Positions 49,855 through 59,806 are shown, counted from the stretch's first letter. The stretch is 64,000 bases of DNA from Methylobacterium sp. B4 (GCF_003201865.1 NZ_QJJJ01000001.1:434001-498000); one strand, 5' to 3'. The notes: generated by a model from the letters alone, not told the origin. Translations and numbers: made by a program.

Positions 49855-51492
49855 ATGCTGCGCCTCCGAGAGTACCAGCGCGCCGCCCTCGACGCGCTCG
49901 ACCGGCATTGGGATCAGGGCGGCGGGCCCGGTCTCGTCGTGCTGCCGACAGGCGCGGGCAAAGCGCTCGTCATCGCCGCCCTGATTCGCGAATGGCTGGA
50001 CCGGGCCCCGAATGCACGTATCTGCGTGCTCACCCATGTCCGCGAACTCGTGGTGCAGAACCACGGCGAGTTGCTGGCCTACTGGCCGGGAGCACCCGCC
50101 GGCATCTTCTCCGCGGGCCTCGGGCGGCGCGAGGCCCGGGCGCAGGTCGCCTTCTGCTCGATCCAGTCGGTGCGCGACCGGGCCGAACTGTTCGGCGCGA
50201 TCGATCTCATCGTCATCGACGAGGCCCATCTTGTGCCCCGCTCGGGGGAGACCGGCTACGGCCGCTTCCTTGCCGCGGCGCGGGCGGGCAACCCGGATCT
50301 CAAGGTCGCGGGCTTCACCGCCACGCCCTATCGCCTCGATTCCGGCCGCCTCGACGAGGGCGAGGGCCGCGTCTTCGAACGGATCGTCTACGAGTCCCTC
50401 GTCGGCGACCTGATCCACCAGGGCTACCTCGCACCGCTGATCTGCAAGGCGACCGCGCTCGCCCTCGACGTATCGGGTGTGCCCAAGCGCGGCGGCGACT
50501 ACGTGCCTTCGGCCCTCGAAGCCGCGGTCAACCGCGAATGGATCACCCGCGCCGCGGTTGAGGAGATGATCGGCTACGGTCGGGAGCGACGGGCCTGGCT
50601 CGCCTTCTGCGCCGGGGTGAGCCACGCGGGCGCCGTGCGCGACGCGATCCGGGCGGAGGGCGTCGTCTGCGAAACCGTGACCGGCGAGATGGGCAAGCGC
50701 GAGCGCGACCGCATCGTGCGCGACTTCCGCGCAGGCAAGATCCGCTGCCTCACCTCGGTCGGCGTGCTCTCGACCGGCTTCAATGTGCCGGAGGTCGACC
50801 TGATCGCCCTGCTGCGCCCGACCCAGTCGGCGGGTCTCTACGTGCAGCAGGTCGGGCGCGCCCTGCGCCGCGCTCCGGGCAAGGCGGACGCGATCGTGCT
50901 CGACTATGCCGGGCTGGTGCGGATGCACGGGCCGGTCGATGCCGTCACCGCCCGCAGCGTCGCCCTCGGCCCGGCCATGGCGGGGATGGCGCGGGCCAAG
51001 CCCTGCCCCGGCTGCGGGGCGCTGATCGCCCTGAATGCGAGCACCTGCGAGGCTTGCTGGGTCGAACCGGAGACGGAGGAAGAGGAGGCACCCCACGCCG
51101 CGAGCGCGGAGGATGCGCTGCCGATCCTGTCCGAGGCGATCTCGGTTTGGCGGGAGGTCGTGTCCTGGCGGCTCGGGCGCGGTCCCGGCGGGTCCGGGCC
51201 GGACCGTCTCGAGGTCTCGCTGCGCTGGCTCGGTGGCGGCTGCCGCGTCGAGGTCTGCCTGGAGCATTCCGGTCATGCCCGGGAAAAGGCGGTGCTGTGG
51301 TGGCGTGCCTTCGGAGGGGCCGAGCCGGTGCCGATGAGCGTCGCCGCCGCCCTGGAACGCGCCGACGAGCTGGAGCGTCCGGAAGCACTGAAGATCGACG
51401 CGGCGGGACGCCTGAGCGAGAGCGTGACCGTGCGCTTTTCCGACGGAAGACGGTTTCGCGATCTGCGCCGCTGGGGCAGCCTCGCCGCCTGA
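49855..51492 (+). CDS. DEAD/DEAH-box (SSL2-like) helicase with C-terminal zinc ribbon
   Basis: A 545-residue superfamily 2 helicase. Motif I is LPTGAGKA, motif II VIDEAHLV, motif III GFTATPYR, and motif VI QQVGRALRRAPGK. After the helicase core a zinc ribbon with two CxxC pairs (CPGCG, CEACW) is followed by an acidic linker and a C-terminal domain of about 130 residues of unknown fold. It resembles phage- and bacterium-encoded SSL2/XPB-like repair or restriction helicases. Its position between ntrBC and ntrYX breaks the usual gene order; no nuclease or methylase partner is nearby. Confidence 0.87.
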   Translation: MLRLREYQRAALDALDRHWDQGGGPGLVVLPTGAGKALVIAALIREWLDRAPNARICVLTHVRELVVQNHGELLAYWPGAPAGIFSAGLGRREARAQVAFCSIQSVRDRAELFGAIDLIVIDEAHLVPRSGETGYGRFLAAARAGNPDLKVAGFTATPYRLDSGRLDEGEGRVFERIVYESLVGDLIHQGYLAPLICKATALALDVSGVPKRGGDYVPSALEAAVNREWITRAAVEEMIGYGRERRAWLAFCAGVSHAGAVRDAIRAEGVVCETVTGEMGKRERDRIVRDFRAGKIRCLTSVGVLSTGFNVPEVDLIALLRPTQSAGLYVQQVGRALRRAPGKADAIVLDYAGLVRMHGPVDAVTARSVALGPAMAGMARAKPCPGCGALIALNASTCEACWVEPETEEEEAPHAASAEDALPILSEAISVWREVVSWRLGRGPGGSGPDRLEVSLRWLGGGCRVEVCLEHSGHAREKAVLWWRAFGGAEPVPMSVAAALERADELERPEALKIDAAGRLSESVTVRFSDGRRFRDLRRWGSLAA

Positions 51493-51556
51493 TCGCTTCC
51501 GCCCGCGGCGGTGATTCGTATTAATTTCGCCACACTGTTGTGGCCCCGCATCAGCC

Positions 51557-53950
51557 ATGCCGCTCCTGTCGCGACGTAACCCACCCGCGCCGTCCGATGC
51601 CACTCCCGAGGACGGCGTGGCGGACGCGGCGCGCCGGTTCGAATCGCCGCCCCGCGGCCCCGGCTGGATCGGCGCGGCGGTGGTCATCGTCGCTTTGATC
51701 TCGGCGAGCATCACCTTCCTGATCCTGGCCGGCCTCATCAAGGTGACGCCGACGCCGACGGTCGGCGTCACCCTGCTCGCGGTCAACGCGGTGTTCGTGC
51801 TCGGCCTCGTCGTGGTGATCGCCTGGGAGGCACGGGTCTTCCTGCACGCGAGGCGGGCGCATGCGGCGGTGGCGCGGCTGCACACGCGCATCGTCGGCCT
51901 GTTCAGCCTGATCGCCATCCTGCCGACGATCCTGCTCGCCGTCGTCGCCTCGGTGACGATCGACCGCGGTCTCTCGCTCGGCTTCACCGACCGGGTGCGC
52001 GACGTGGTGCTCAAATCCGTGCAGGTCGCGGACGCCTACCAGGAGAACCAGTGCCAGTCGCTGGCGCGCGAGATCCGCGTGCTGAACGACGACCTCACCC
52101 GGGCGCGGCCGAACTTCGACGTGAACCGCGAGTGGTTCGAGGGCTTCCTGACCACCCGCGCCCAGGCGCTCGGCCTGCCGATCGCCAAGATCATGCGCGG
52201 GCCCAACGACGTGGTGGCGCGCGCCAACATCGACATCCTGAAGCAGACCCGCCTGCCCTCCGCGGCGGCCTTCGAGGACGCGGCGAAGTCGAGCGATCCG
52301 ATCTGCCTGCTGCCCAACGAGGGCCGGGTCTTCGCCGCACTCCTGCGGATGCCGGCCTACGACGACGCCGTGCTGCTGGTGCAGCGCGAGGTGAGCCAGC
52401 TCGCGATCGATTTCCCGGGCGTGTCGCGCGCCGCGGCCGCCGAATATCTCACCTACGATTCGCTGCGCCGCTCGATCCAGGTCGCCTTCGCCTCGGTCTT
52501 CATCCTGATCGCGCTGATCACCCTGCTGTCGGCGGTCTGGTTCGGGCTCAACTTCGCCAACCGCTTCGTCGCGCCGATCCGCCGTCTCATCAACGCCGCC
52601 GACGAGGTCGCGGCGGGCAATTTCTACGCCCGCGTCCCGGCGCGGAAGTCGGACGGCGACCTCGCTCATCTCGGCGAGAGCTTCAACACCATGACGCAGG
52701 AGCTGCGCCGCCAGCACGACGGGTTGCGCGCCGCCAACGACCTGATCGACCGCCGCCGCCGCTTCACCGAAGCCGTGCTCTCGGGCGTCTCGCCGGGCGT
52801 GCTCGGCGTCGATGCCGGCGGGGTCATCACCATTGCGAACCCAAGCGCGGAGCGCACCCTTGGGCTCAGCGCCGGCGAGCTCGTCGGCATGCCGCTGACC
52901 CAGGCGGTGCCGGAGATCGCCGCACTCTTCCCCGAGGCGGAAGGGCGTCAGCGTCCGCTCCAGCAGCAGATCCAGCTGGTGCGTGGGGGCCGCGAGCGCA
53001 CCATCGCCGTGCGGGTCACCAGCGAGCAGGCGAAGGGCGAGGCCCGCGGCTACGTGGTGACGCTCGACGACATCACGGATCTCGTGGCCGCCCAGCGCAC
53101 TTCGGCCTGGGCCGACGTGGCCCGGCGCATCGCCCACGAGATCAAGAACCCGCTGACGCCGATTCAGCTCTCGGCCGAGCGTATTCGACGCAAATACGGA
53201 AAAGTGATCACGACCGACAAGGACGTGTTCGAGCAATGCACCGCCACGATCGTGCGGCAGGTCGATGAGATCAAGCGGATGGTGGACGAGTTCTCCTCCT
53301 TCGCCCGCATGCCCAAGCCCGCGATCACGCAGCAGGATCTGGCCGAGATCGCCCGCCAGAACCTGTTCATGCTGCGCATGGCCCACCCCGAGATCGATTT
53401 CCCCTTCGAGACCGAGGGCGCCGACGAGCGGGGCCGGGTGGTGGCGGCCTTCGACGTGCGGCTGTTCTCCCAGGCGCTGACCAACATCCTCAAGAACGCC
53501 GTCGAGGCGGTCCAGGCCGTGCCCGAAGAGGTCTTGACCGCCGCGGGCGATCAGGGGCGTGTCCGCCTGCGGCTCCTGGTCGAAGAGCCCTTCGTGGTGA
53601 TCGAGGTCACCGACAACGGAAAAGGCTTTCCGGCGGAGGGGCGCCAGCGCCTTCTCGAACCCTATATGACCACCCGCGAGGGGGGGACCGGCCTCGGTCT
53701 CGCGATCGTCTCCAAGGTGCTCGAAGAGCATGGCGGGGGAATCGAGCTGAACGACAACCCGCAGGGGCGCGGCGGACAGGTCCGCCTGCGGCTGCCCCGG
53801 GAGGTCGGGGAGGCCGGGTCGAATTCCGAGCCGGGTGCCGGAGGGGAGCGGATCCGCTCCGCGGCGCCGGGCGCGCGTGACAGGACAACGATGGACAAGA
53901 ACACGGAGGGCGCCATGGAAGCGCGACGCGTCGCGGAGATGCAGCCATGA
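51557..53950 (+). CDS. ntrY: Membrane sensor kinase NtrY
   Basis: A 797-residue membrane kinase. Hydrophobic segments near 38-60, 69-93, 113-135 and 311-333 surround a periplasmic domain of about 170 residues; then HAMP, PAS (ILSGVSPGVLGVDAGG to LDDITD), HisKA with H527 ([15 protein letters not shown]) and HATPase_c ([26 protein letters not shown]). NtrYX responds to nitrogen, redox and envelope cues in alphaproteobacteria. It overlaps ntrX by four bases. Confidence 0.95.
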   Translation: MPLLSRRNPPAPSDATPEDGVADAARRFESPPRGPGWIGAAVVIVALISASITFLILAGLIKVTPTPTVGVTLLAVNAVFVLGLVVVIAWEARVFLHARRAHAAVARLHTRIVGLFSLIAILPTILLAVVASVTIDRGLSLGFTDRVRDVVLKSVQVADAYQENQCQSLAREIRVLNDDLTRARPNFDVNREWFEGFLTTRAQALGLPIAKIMRGPNDVVARANIDILKQTRLPSAAAFEDAAKSSDPICLLPNEGRVFAALLRMPAYDDAVLLVQREVSQLAIDFPGVSRAAAAEYLTYDSLRRSIQVAFASVFILIALITLLSAVWFGLNFANRFVAPIRRLINAADEVAAGNFYARVPARKSDGDLAHLGESFNTMTQELRRQHDGLRAANDLIDRRRRFTEAVLSGVSPGVLGVDAGGVITIANPSAERTLGLSAGELVGMPLTQAVPEIAALFPEAEGRQRPLQQQIQLVRGGRERTIAVRVTSEQAKGEARGYVVTLDDITDLVAAQRTSAWADVARRIAHEIKNPLTPIQLSAERIRRKYGKVITTDKDVFEQCTATIVRQVDEIKRMVDEFSSFARMPKPAITQQDLAEIARQNLFMLRMAHPEIDFPFETEGADERGRVVAAFDVRLFSQALTNILKNAVEAVQAVPEEVLTAAGDQGRVRLRLLVEEPFVVIEVTDNGKGFPAEGRQRLLEPYMTTREGGTGLGLAIVSKVLEEHGGGIELNDNPQGRGGQVRLRLPREVGEAGSNSEPGAGGERIRSAAPGARDRTTMDKNTEGAMEARRVAEMQP

Positions 53951-55317
53951 GCGCCGACATCCTGATCGTCGACGACGAGGCCGACATCCGCGATCTGGTC
54001 GCGGGCATCCTGGACGACGAGGGGCATCGCACCCGAACGGCGGCGGGCTCCGACGAGGCGCTGGCGGCGATCGAATCGCGCCGGCCCCACCTCGTCTTCC
54101 TCGACATCTGGCTCCAGGGCTCGCGCCTCGACGGGTTGCAGGTGCTCGACCTGATCAAGGCCGGCCACCCCGACCTGCCGGTGGTGATGATCTCCGGCCA
54201 CGGCAACATCGAGACCGCCGTGGCGGCGATCAAGTCGGGCGCTTACGACTTCATCGAGAAGCCGTTCAAGGCCGACCGGCTGATCCTCGTGGCCGAGCGG
54301 GCGCTCGAAGCCTCGCGCCTCAAGCGCGAGGTGCGTGACCTCAAGGTCCGCTCGGGGCAGGCGAGCCGGATCGTCGGCGCCTCGGTGGCCGTCAACCAGC
54401 TGCGCCAGACCATCGAGCGCGTGGCGCCGACCAATGCCCGCGTGATGATCTCGGGTGCGCCCGGCGCCGGCAAGGAGCTTTCCGCCCGCACCCTGCATGC
54501 GGCCTCGTCGCGGGCGAGCGGCCCCTTCGTCGTCATCAACGCGGCCACCATCACGCCCGACACGATGGAAGCCGAGCTGTTCGGCGTCGAGAGCGGCGAG
54601 GGCCGGGTCCGGCGCGTCGGCGCGCTGGAGGAGGCCCATGGCGGCTCCCTCTACATCGACGAAGTCGCCGACATGCCCAAGGAGACGCAGAGCCGGATTC
54701 TGCGCGTCCTCGTCGATCAGAATTTTCAGCGCGTCGGCGGCACGGCCAGAGTGCATGTCGATGTGCGCATCATCTCCTCCTCATCCCGCGACCTGACGGA
54801 GGAGATCGCTGCCGGGCGCTTCCGCGAGGATCTGTTCCACCGCCTCTCGGTGGTGCCGATCCGCATTCCCTCGCTCGCCGAGCGCCGCGAGGACGTGCCG
54901 GAGCTGATCTCGTTCTTCATGGAGCAGATCTCGGCGGCCACCGGCCTGCCCCGGCGGCGCATCGCCGAGGACGCCATGGCGGTACTCCAGTCGCACGATT
55001 GGCCCGGCAACGTCCGCCAGCTGCGCAACAACGTCGAGCGGCTGATGATCCTGACCCAGAGCGATCCGGAGCAGGAGGTGACCTCGGAGATGCTGCCGAC
55101 CGAGATCGGTGCGCTGGTCCCGACGACGCCGACGGGCGCGGGCGGCGAGAAGCTGATGAGCCTGGCGCTGCGCGAGGCCCGCGAGATCTTCGAGCGGGAA
55201 TATCTCATCGCGCAGATCGCCCGCTTCTCCGGCAACATCTCCCGCACGGCCGAATTCATCGGCATGGAGCGCTCGGCCCTGCACCGGAAGCTGAAGTCCC
55301 TCGGCATCGGACCTTGA
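53947..55317 (+). CDS. ntrX: Response regulator NtrX (lacks GAFTGA)
   Basis: A 456-residue NtrC-family regulator. The receiver has D53 (LVFLDIWLQGSRLDG), the AAA+ domain has Walker A GAPGAGKE (170-177) and LYIDEVADMP, and a C-terminal Fis-type HTH ends the protein. The sigma-54 contact loop GAFTGA is replaced by GVESGEGRVRRVG, so it is not expected to activate sigma-54 promoters by loop insertion and probably acts with the housekeeping polymerase or as repressor. Confidence 0.95.
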   Translation: MSADILIVDDEADIRDLVAGILDDEGHRTRTAAGSDEALAAIESRRPHLVFLDIWLQGSRLDGLQVLDLIKAGHPDLPVVMISGHGNIETAVAAIKSGAYDFIEKPFKADRLILVAERALEASRLKREVRDLKVRSGQASRIVGASVAVNQLRQTIERVAPTNARVMISGAPGAGKELSARTLHAASSRASGPFVVINAATITPDTMEAELFGVESGEGRVRRVGALEEAHGGSLYIDEVADMPKETQSRILRVLVDQNFQRVGGTARVHVDVRIISSSSRDLTEEIAAGRFREDLFHRLSVVPIRIPSLAERREDVPELISFFMEQISAATGLPRRRIAEDAMAVLQSHDWPGNVRQLRNNVERLMILTQSDPEQEVTSEMLPTEIGALVPTTPTGAGGEKLMSLALREAREIFEREYLIAQIARFSGNISRTAEFIGMERSALHRKLKSLGIGP

Positions 55318-55574
55318 ACCGCACGGCCCGATCCGGAGTGGGTCGGGCGACGCAACGGGGCATCAGGTCGGCACCGAAGCGTAGGATACGGTTGCAAGGG
55401 GTGGATATTGACGCATTGCGACGCGAGGAGCCTCTTGCGTCGCGGCAAGCTTCGCCCTGTAATATGCGGGTGGGATAGCGGTCTCGAACCATCGCGCCGA
55501 AGCGATCGGCCCGCGATGCCGATGCGTGACGCCGAACATCGCGGTTATCGGTGTCAAAACAAGGATAAGAAGAA

Positions 55575-55829
55575 ATGGCGGGCGAGCGCGCTCAGAACCT
55601 TCAGGACACGTTCCTCAATCATGTCCGCAAGAACAAGATCCCGCTGACGATCTTTCTCGTCAACGGCGTCAAGCTCCAAGGCGTCGTGACCTGGTTCGAC
55701 AATTTCTGCGTCCTGCTGCGCCGGGACGGGCATTCGCAGCTCGTCTACAAGCACGCCATCTCGACGATCATGCCCGGTCATCCGGTGCAGCTCTTCGAGC
55801 CGGACGAGACGGCGCCGGAGAAGGCTTGA
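55575..55829 (+). CDS. hfq: RNA chaperone Hfq
   Basis: An 84-residue Sm-like protein forming a hexameric ring that pairs small RNAs with mRNAs. Sm1 ([21 protein letters not shown]) and Sm2 with the YKHA motif are intact; the C-terminal tail is short, as in other alphaproteobacteria. AAGGATAAGAAG precedes the ATG. The 257 bases upstream hold a possible weak hairpin (55328-55347) after ntrX and no further gene. hflX follows 160 bases on. Confidence 0.97.
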   Translation: MAGERAQNLQDTFLNHVRKNKIPLTIFLVNGVKLQGVVTWFDNFCVLLRRDGHSQLVYKHAISTIMPGHPVQLFEPDETAPEKA

Positions 55830-55948
55830 GAATTCCGCGATGATCGCTGCTCGGGCGGGTCGGTCCGGGCATGTCCATCGTCCGTGGCGCGCTAAGCAGG
55901 AGACTGTTCGGTTTCAGTCATTTGCGTGAGCCGACGCTGTAAAATGGC

Positions 55949-55978
55949 GTCATCGTTCCGACATAAGGGAGCGATGAC
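55949..55978 (+). promoter_or_regulatory. Hairpin in the hflX 5' region
   Basis: The arms GTCATCGTTCC and GGAGCGATGAC pair over 10 of 11 positions around an 8-base loop, ending 11 bases before the hflX ATG and directly beside its GGAG ribosome site. It could control translation, stabilise the mRNA end or act as a processing site between hfq and hflX. Confidence 0.4.
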
Positions 55979-55989
55979 ACGGAGACGCC

Positions 55990-57405
55990 ATGACTGAACT
56001 CCTTCCGCCCGGCGAAGCCCGCCTGCAGGCGAAGGCCGCCCCCGAGGGCGAGATTGCCGCCGCGACCCGGACGCTGGTTCTCGGCCCCTACCTCACCCGA
56101 TCCGCGCAGCGTTTGGCGCCGGGACAGGCGGATTCCGCGCGATCCGACGAGGCGCGGCTCGACGAGGCCGTGGGTCTCGCAGCGGCGATCGATCTCGCTG
56201 TCGTCCATGCGATCTCGGTGCATCTGCAGCGGCCGCGTCCCTCGACTTATCTCGGCAAGGGCCGGGTCGAGGAGGTTGCCGGGATGATCAAGGCCGAGGA
56301 GATCGGCCTTGTCGTGATGGATTGCGCCCTCTCGCCGGTGCAGCAGCGCAACCTCGAGAAGGCCTGGGGCGCCAAGGTCATCGACCGCACCGGTCTGATC
56401 CTCGAAATCTTCGGGCGGCGCGCCTCGACCCGCGAGGGCACGCTCCAGGTCGAACACGCCCACCTCGCCTATCAGAAGTCCCGGCTCGTGCGCTCCTGGA
56501 CCCACTTGGAGCGGCAGCGCGGCGGCTTCGGCTTTCTCGGCGGGCCCGGCGAGACGCAGATCGAGGCCGACCGACGCATGATCCAAGAGCGGATGACCCG
56601 GATCGAGCGCGATCTCGATGCGGTCACGCGCACGCGCGGCCTGCACCGCAAGAGCCGGGCGCGGGTGCCCTACCCGATCGTCGCGCTCGTCGGCTACACG
56701 AACGCGGGCAAGTCGACCCTGTTCAACGCCCTGACCAAGGCCGAGGTGCGGGCGCAGGACATGCTGTTCGCGACCCTCGACCCGACGGCGCGTGCGACCA
56801 AGCTGCCGCACGGCGAGACGGTGATCCTCTCCGACACGGTGGGCTTCATCTCCGATCTGCCCACCTCGCTGATCGCCGCCTTCCGCGCCACGCTGGAGGA
56901 CGTGATCGAGGCCGATATCCTGCTCCACGTGCGCGATGTCTCGCACGGCGACACCCAGGCCCAGGCCGAGGATGTCGAGGGGGTCCTGCGCGAACTCGGG
57001 ATCGGGCCGGATGCCGAGCGGATCATCGAGGTGTGGAATAAGGCCGACCTCTTGGACGAGGGCGAGCGCACCCGGCTGATCAACCTCAGCGCCGCCCATC
57101 GCGGGGCCGGGCCGGCACCGATCCTCGTCTCGGCTCTGACCGGCGAGGGGCTACCCGCCCTGACCGAGCGGATCGAGGCGCAGGTGGCCCGCGCCCGTTC
57201 CACCTTCGCGGTGACCCTGCCGCCCGAGGACGGTGCGGCCCTGAACTGGCTCTACGAGAATGCCGAAGTGCTCGACCGGCACTCCGAATCGGGCGGCGCG
57301 ATCGCGCTCACGATCCGGATCGCGCCCGAGAAGGAGCCGCGCTTCCTCAATCGCTTCGAGGCCGCGCAACGGATCGGCGGCCCGCAAGGGGTCGCAATCG
57401 CCTGA
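55990..57405 (+). CDS. hflX: Ribosome-associated GTPase HflX
   Basis: A 471-residue GTPase that splits or rescues stalled ribosomes under stress. The N-terminal HflX domain includes [13 protein letters not shown] and [18 protein letters not shown]; the GTPase part has G1 GYTNAGKS, G3 [10 protein letters not shown] and G4 NKAD; the C-terminal part is the usual short extension. The hfq-hflX pairing is widely conserved. GGAG lies six bases before the ATG. A strong terminator follows 55 bases after the stop. Confidence 0.96.
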   Translation: MTELLPPGEARLQAKAAPEGEIAAATRTLVLGPYLTRSAQRLAPGQADSARSDEARLDEAVGLAAAIDLAVVHAISVHLQRPRPSTYLGKGRVEEVAGMIKAEEIGLVVMDCALSPVQQRNLEKAWGAKVIDRTGLILEIFGRRASTREGTLQVEHAHLAYQKSRLVRSWTHLERQRGGFGFLGGPGETQIEADRRMIQERMTRIERDLDAVTRTRGLHRKSRARVPYPIVALVGYTNAGKSTLFNALTKAEVRAQDMLFATLDPTARATKLPHGETVILSDTVGFISDLPTSLIAAFRATLEDVIEADILLHVRDVSHGDTQAQAEDVEGVLRELGIGPDAERIIEVWNKADLLDEGERTRLINLSAAHRGAGPAPILVSALTGEGLPALTERIEAQVARARSTFAVTLPPEDGAALNWLYENAEVLDRHSESGGAIALTIRIAPEKEPRFLNRFEAAQRIGGPQGVAIA

Positions 57406-57460
57406 GGCGCCTTCGGCGAGCCGGATGCCGGCTTTCGGGACGATGCTCGCGAACGACAAA

Positions 57461-57496
57461 GGGCCGGTGCCGCTTCACGCGGCACCGGCCCTTTTT
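57461..57496. terminator. Strong bidirectional intrinsic terminator
   Basis: A perfect 13-base stem GGGCCGGTGCCGC / GCGGCACCGGCCC with loop TTCAC, flanked by AAA on the left and TTTTT on the right. It lies between the convergent hflX and SulP genes and can serve both. Confidence 0.92.
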
Positions 57497-57518
57497 CCTT
57501 GTCCGCGTGGCGCGGCGT

Positions 57519-59087
57519 TCAGTCCTTGGGTGCCGCGTGGGCCACCATGGCGAGGCTGTGCTGGAGGCCGCTTCGTCCGCCGCCGACGACCTCGATCCGT
57601 GACCCGGATCGCGCCCGCCGCGCTGCCCATTCCCGGATCATCTCCAGGCAGGTGTGGTCGACGTGGCGCAGGTCCTCCGCCGCAAGCCGGACCGGCCGTC
57701 CTTCCGGCGTGCGCTCGAGCGCATCGGTGAGGTGCGGCAGCTGCAGGAAGGTCGCCGACCCCGAGAGCCGCAGCTCCGGCACCGCCTGCACCGTTCCGCC
57801 CTGCACCGTCTCCGACGCGCCGCCCTCGATCTTGAGCGGGCCACGGACAAAGTGCGGGATCACCTGAAGGAGGCTGAGCGCGAGGCCCGTGAGCACGCCC
57901 GTGAGCAGGTCGGTGGCGACGACCATCACCATGGTCGCGAGCCAGATCGCCGCCGTGGCGAGTCCGTAGCGCTCGTGCAGGTGGACCGCATGGGCCGGGC
58001 TGACGAGGCGCCAGCCCGTCACCACCAGGATGCCCGCGAGAGAGGCCGTGGGCACCAGCTGAAGCACCATCGGCAGGACCAGCAGGAAGGCCAGGATCCA
58101 GCTCCCGTGCAGGATCGTCGAGGCGCGGGTCGCGGCGCCGGACTGAACGTTGGCCGAGGAGCGGACGATGACGCCGGTCATCGGCAGGCCGCCGGCCAGA
58201 CCGCAGAGCACGTTGCCGATGCCCTGTGCCCCGAGTTCGCGGTTGTACTGCGTGCGCGGACCGTCGTGCATGCGGTCGACCGCCGCCGCCGAGAGCAGGC
58301 TCTCCGCGCTGGCGATGACCGCCAGCGTGATCGCCATGACGATCATCGCGGGCTCGGTCAGCCGGCTCCAATCGCCCATCGCCGGCATCGTGACGGCCGA
58401 GAAGATGTTCTCCGGCACCTCGACGCGCTTCACCGCCATGTCGCCGAAGACCGCGACGAGGGTACCCGCGACGACGCCCATCAGGGCACCCGGCAACTGC
58501 TTCAGCCGGGCCGGACGGATCTTCTCCCAGCCGATCATCGCCGCGATCGTGACGAGGCCGACGATGACGGCACCCGGACGGTTGCCTTCGGGACCCGAGA
58601 CGAAGTTGAAGAAGGCGGCGGGGATGGCGACGAGGTTGTCGATGCCGCTGGCCTTGGGCAACGCGTCGGTCAGCACGTGGATCTGTGCCAGCACGATCAG
58701 GATGCCGATGCCGGCGAGCATGCCGTGGACCACCGCGGGCGAGATCGCCCGGAACCAGCCGCCGACCCGCAGCGCGCCGGCCAGGAGTTGGATGGCGCCC
58801 GCAGCGACGAGGACAGGGCCCAGCGCGTCGATGCCGTGCTCACGCACGAACTCAAAGACGATGACGGCAAGGCCCGCGGCCGGGCCGCTGACCTGAAGTG
58901 GCGAGCCAGCGAGGAAGCCGACGACGATGCCGCCGATGATTCCGGTGATGAGGCCGCGCTCGGCCGGTACACCGGAGGCCATGGCGATGCCCATGCAGAG
59001 GGGCATCGCCACGAGGAAGACGACGAAGGACGCGGGAAGGTCCCGTGCCAGGGTGGGCGGGATCAGTCGGGTGAGGGAGGCGCGCAT
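57519..59087 (-). CDS. SulP-family anion transporter (bicarbonate or sulfate)
   Basis: A 522-residue SulP/SLC26 permease with ten or more helices: ASFVVFLVAMPLCMGIAMASG, GLITGIIGGIVVGFLAGSPLQVSGPAAG (family signature), GGLPMTGVIVRSSANVQSGA, and a C-terminal STAS-type domain of about 80 residues. Family members carry sulfate, bicarbonate or dicarboxylates. The carbonic anhydrase gene 11 bases upstream on the same strand favours bicarbonate. AGGGAAG precedes the ATG. Confidence 0.9.
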   Translation of the reverse strand: MRASLTRLIPPTLARDLPASFVVFLVAMPLCMGIAMASGVPAERGLITGIIGGIVVGFLAGSPLQVSGPAAGLAVIVFEFVREHGIDALGPVLVAAGAIQLLAGALRVGGWFRAISPAVVHGMLAGIGILIVLAQIHVLTDALPKASGIDNLVAIPAAFFNFVSGPEGNRPGAVIVGLVTIAAMIGWEKIRPARLKQLPGALMGVVAGTLVAVFGDMAVKRVEVPENIFSAVTMPAMGDWSRLTEPAMIVMAITLAVIASAESLLSAAAVDRMHDGPRTQYNRELGAQGIGNVLCGLAGGLPMTGVIVRSSANVQSGAATRASTILHGSWILAFLLVLPMVLQLVPTASLAGILVVTGWRLVSPAHAVHLHERYGLATAAIWLATMVMVVATDLLTGVLTGLALSLLQVIPHFVRGPLKIEGGASETVQGGTVQAVPELRLSGSATFLQLPHLTDALERTPEGRPVRLAAEDLRHVDHTCLEMIREWAARRARSGSRIEVVGGGRSGLQHSLAMVAHAAPKD

Positions 59088-59098
59088 GGCAATCTTCC

Positions 59099-59806
59099 CT
59101 ACTCCGCGGCGACGGCGTGGGAGCCGGCGAAGGTCGGCGCGGCGACCCGCGCGGCCGAGGTCTGGGCCACGGGCACGAGTTCGGCGTCGTCGATCGCCAC
59201 GAAGCGGCCGCGCTCGCCGCAATAGGCCAGCACCTGCCCGCTCTCGATCTCGAAGAACCAGCCGTGCAGGCGCAGTTCACCCTTGGCGAGGGCGGCGGCC
59301 ACGCTCGGATGGGTGCGCAGGTTGTTGAGCTGGACCACGACGTTCTCAAGGGCGAGGGCGTGGTGGCGGTCCTTCGGGCTCATGCCCTCCGGATAGGCCT
59401 CGCAGACGATCTGGCTCGCCGCGTGGCTGTGGCGCAGCCAGGCGGCCACGTTGGGCATGCTGCTCAGCGCCTCGGGATTCATGAGGCCCTTCATGGCACC
59501 GCAATCCGAGTGGCCGCAGATGACGATGTCGCGTACGCCCAGCGCCACGACCGCGTATTCGATCGCCGAGGAGACGCCGCCGTTCTGCTGCGAGAAGGGC
59601 GGGACGATGTTGCCGGCGTTGCGGCAGACGAAGAGGTCGCCCGGACCCGACTGGGTGATGTGTTCCGGCGAAACGCGGGAATCCGCGCAAGCGATGATGA
59701 GTGCCTGCGGCTGCTGCCCGTCGCGGACGAGCCGCTGGTACATCTGCTGCTGGCCCGGGAAAACCCTGCCCCGAAAGTTCGAGATACCCTGGATGATATC
59801 GTCCAT
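59099..59806 (-). CDS. Beta-carbonic anhydrase
   Basis: A 235-residue beta-class enzyme interconverting CO2 and bicarbonate. Zinc ligands are C40, H99 and C102 with the D42-R44 dyad (ACADSRV, CGHSDCGAMKG); NAGNIVPP and AIEYAVVALGV are also typical. The start at 59806 has GAGGG five bases upstream; an ATG 21 bases earlier lacks a ribosome site. Being first in an operon with SulP, it would trap or feed bicarbonate, useful to methylotrophs whose serine cycle fixes bicarbonate through PEP carboxylase. Confidence 0.93.
   Translation of the reverse strand: MDDIIQGISNFRGRVFPGQQQMYQRLVRDGQQPQALIIACADSRVSPEHITQSGPGDLFVCRNAGNIVPPFSQQNGGVSSAIEYAVVALGVRDIVICGHSDCGAMKGLMNPEALSSMPNVAAWLRHSHAASQIVCEAYPEGMSPKDRHHALALENVVVQLNNLRTHPSVAAALAKGELRLHGWFFEIESGQVLAYCGERGRFVAIDDAELVPVAQTSAARVAAPTFAGSHAVAAE

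Noticed and set aside
55328..55347. Terminator after ntrX (CCCGATCC / GGGTCGGG)
   Set aside because: The stem is short with a mismatch and there is no T run; kept only as a remark under hfq.
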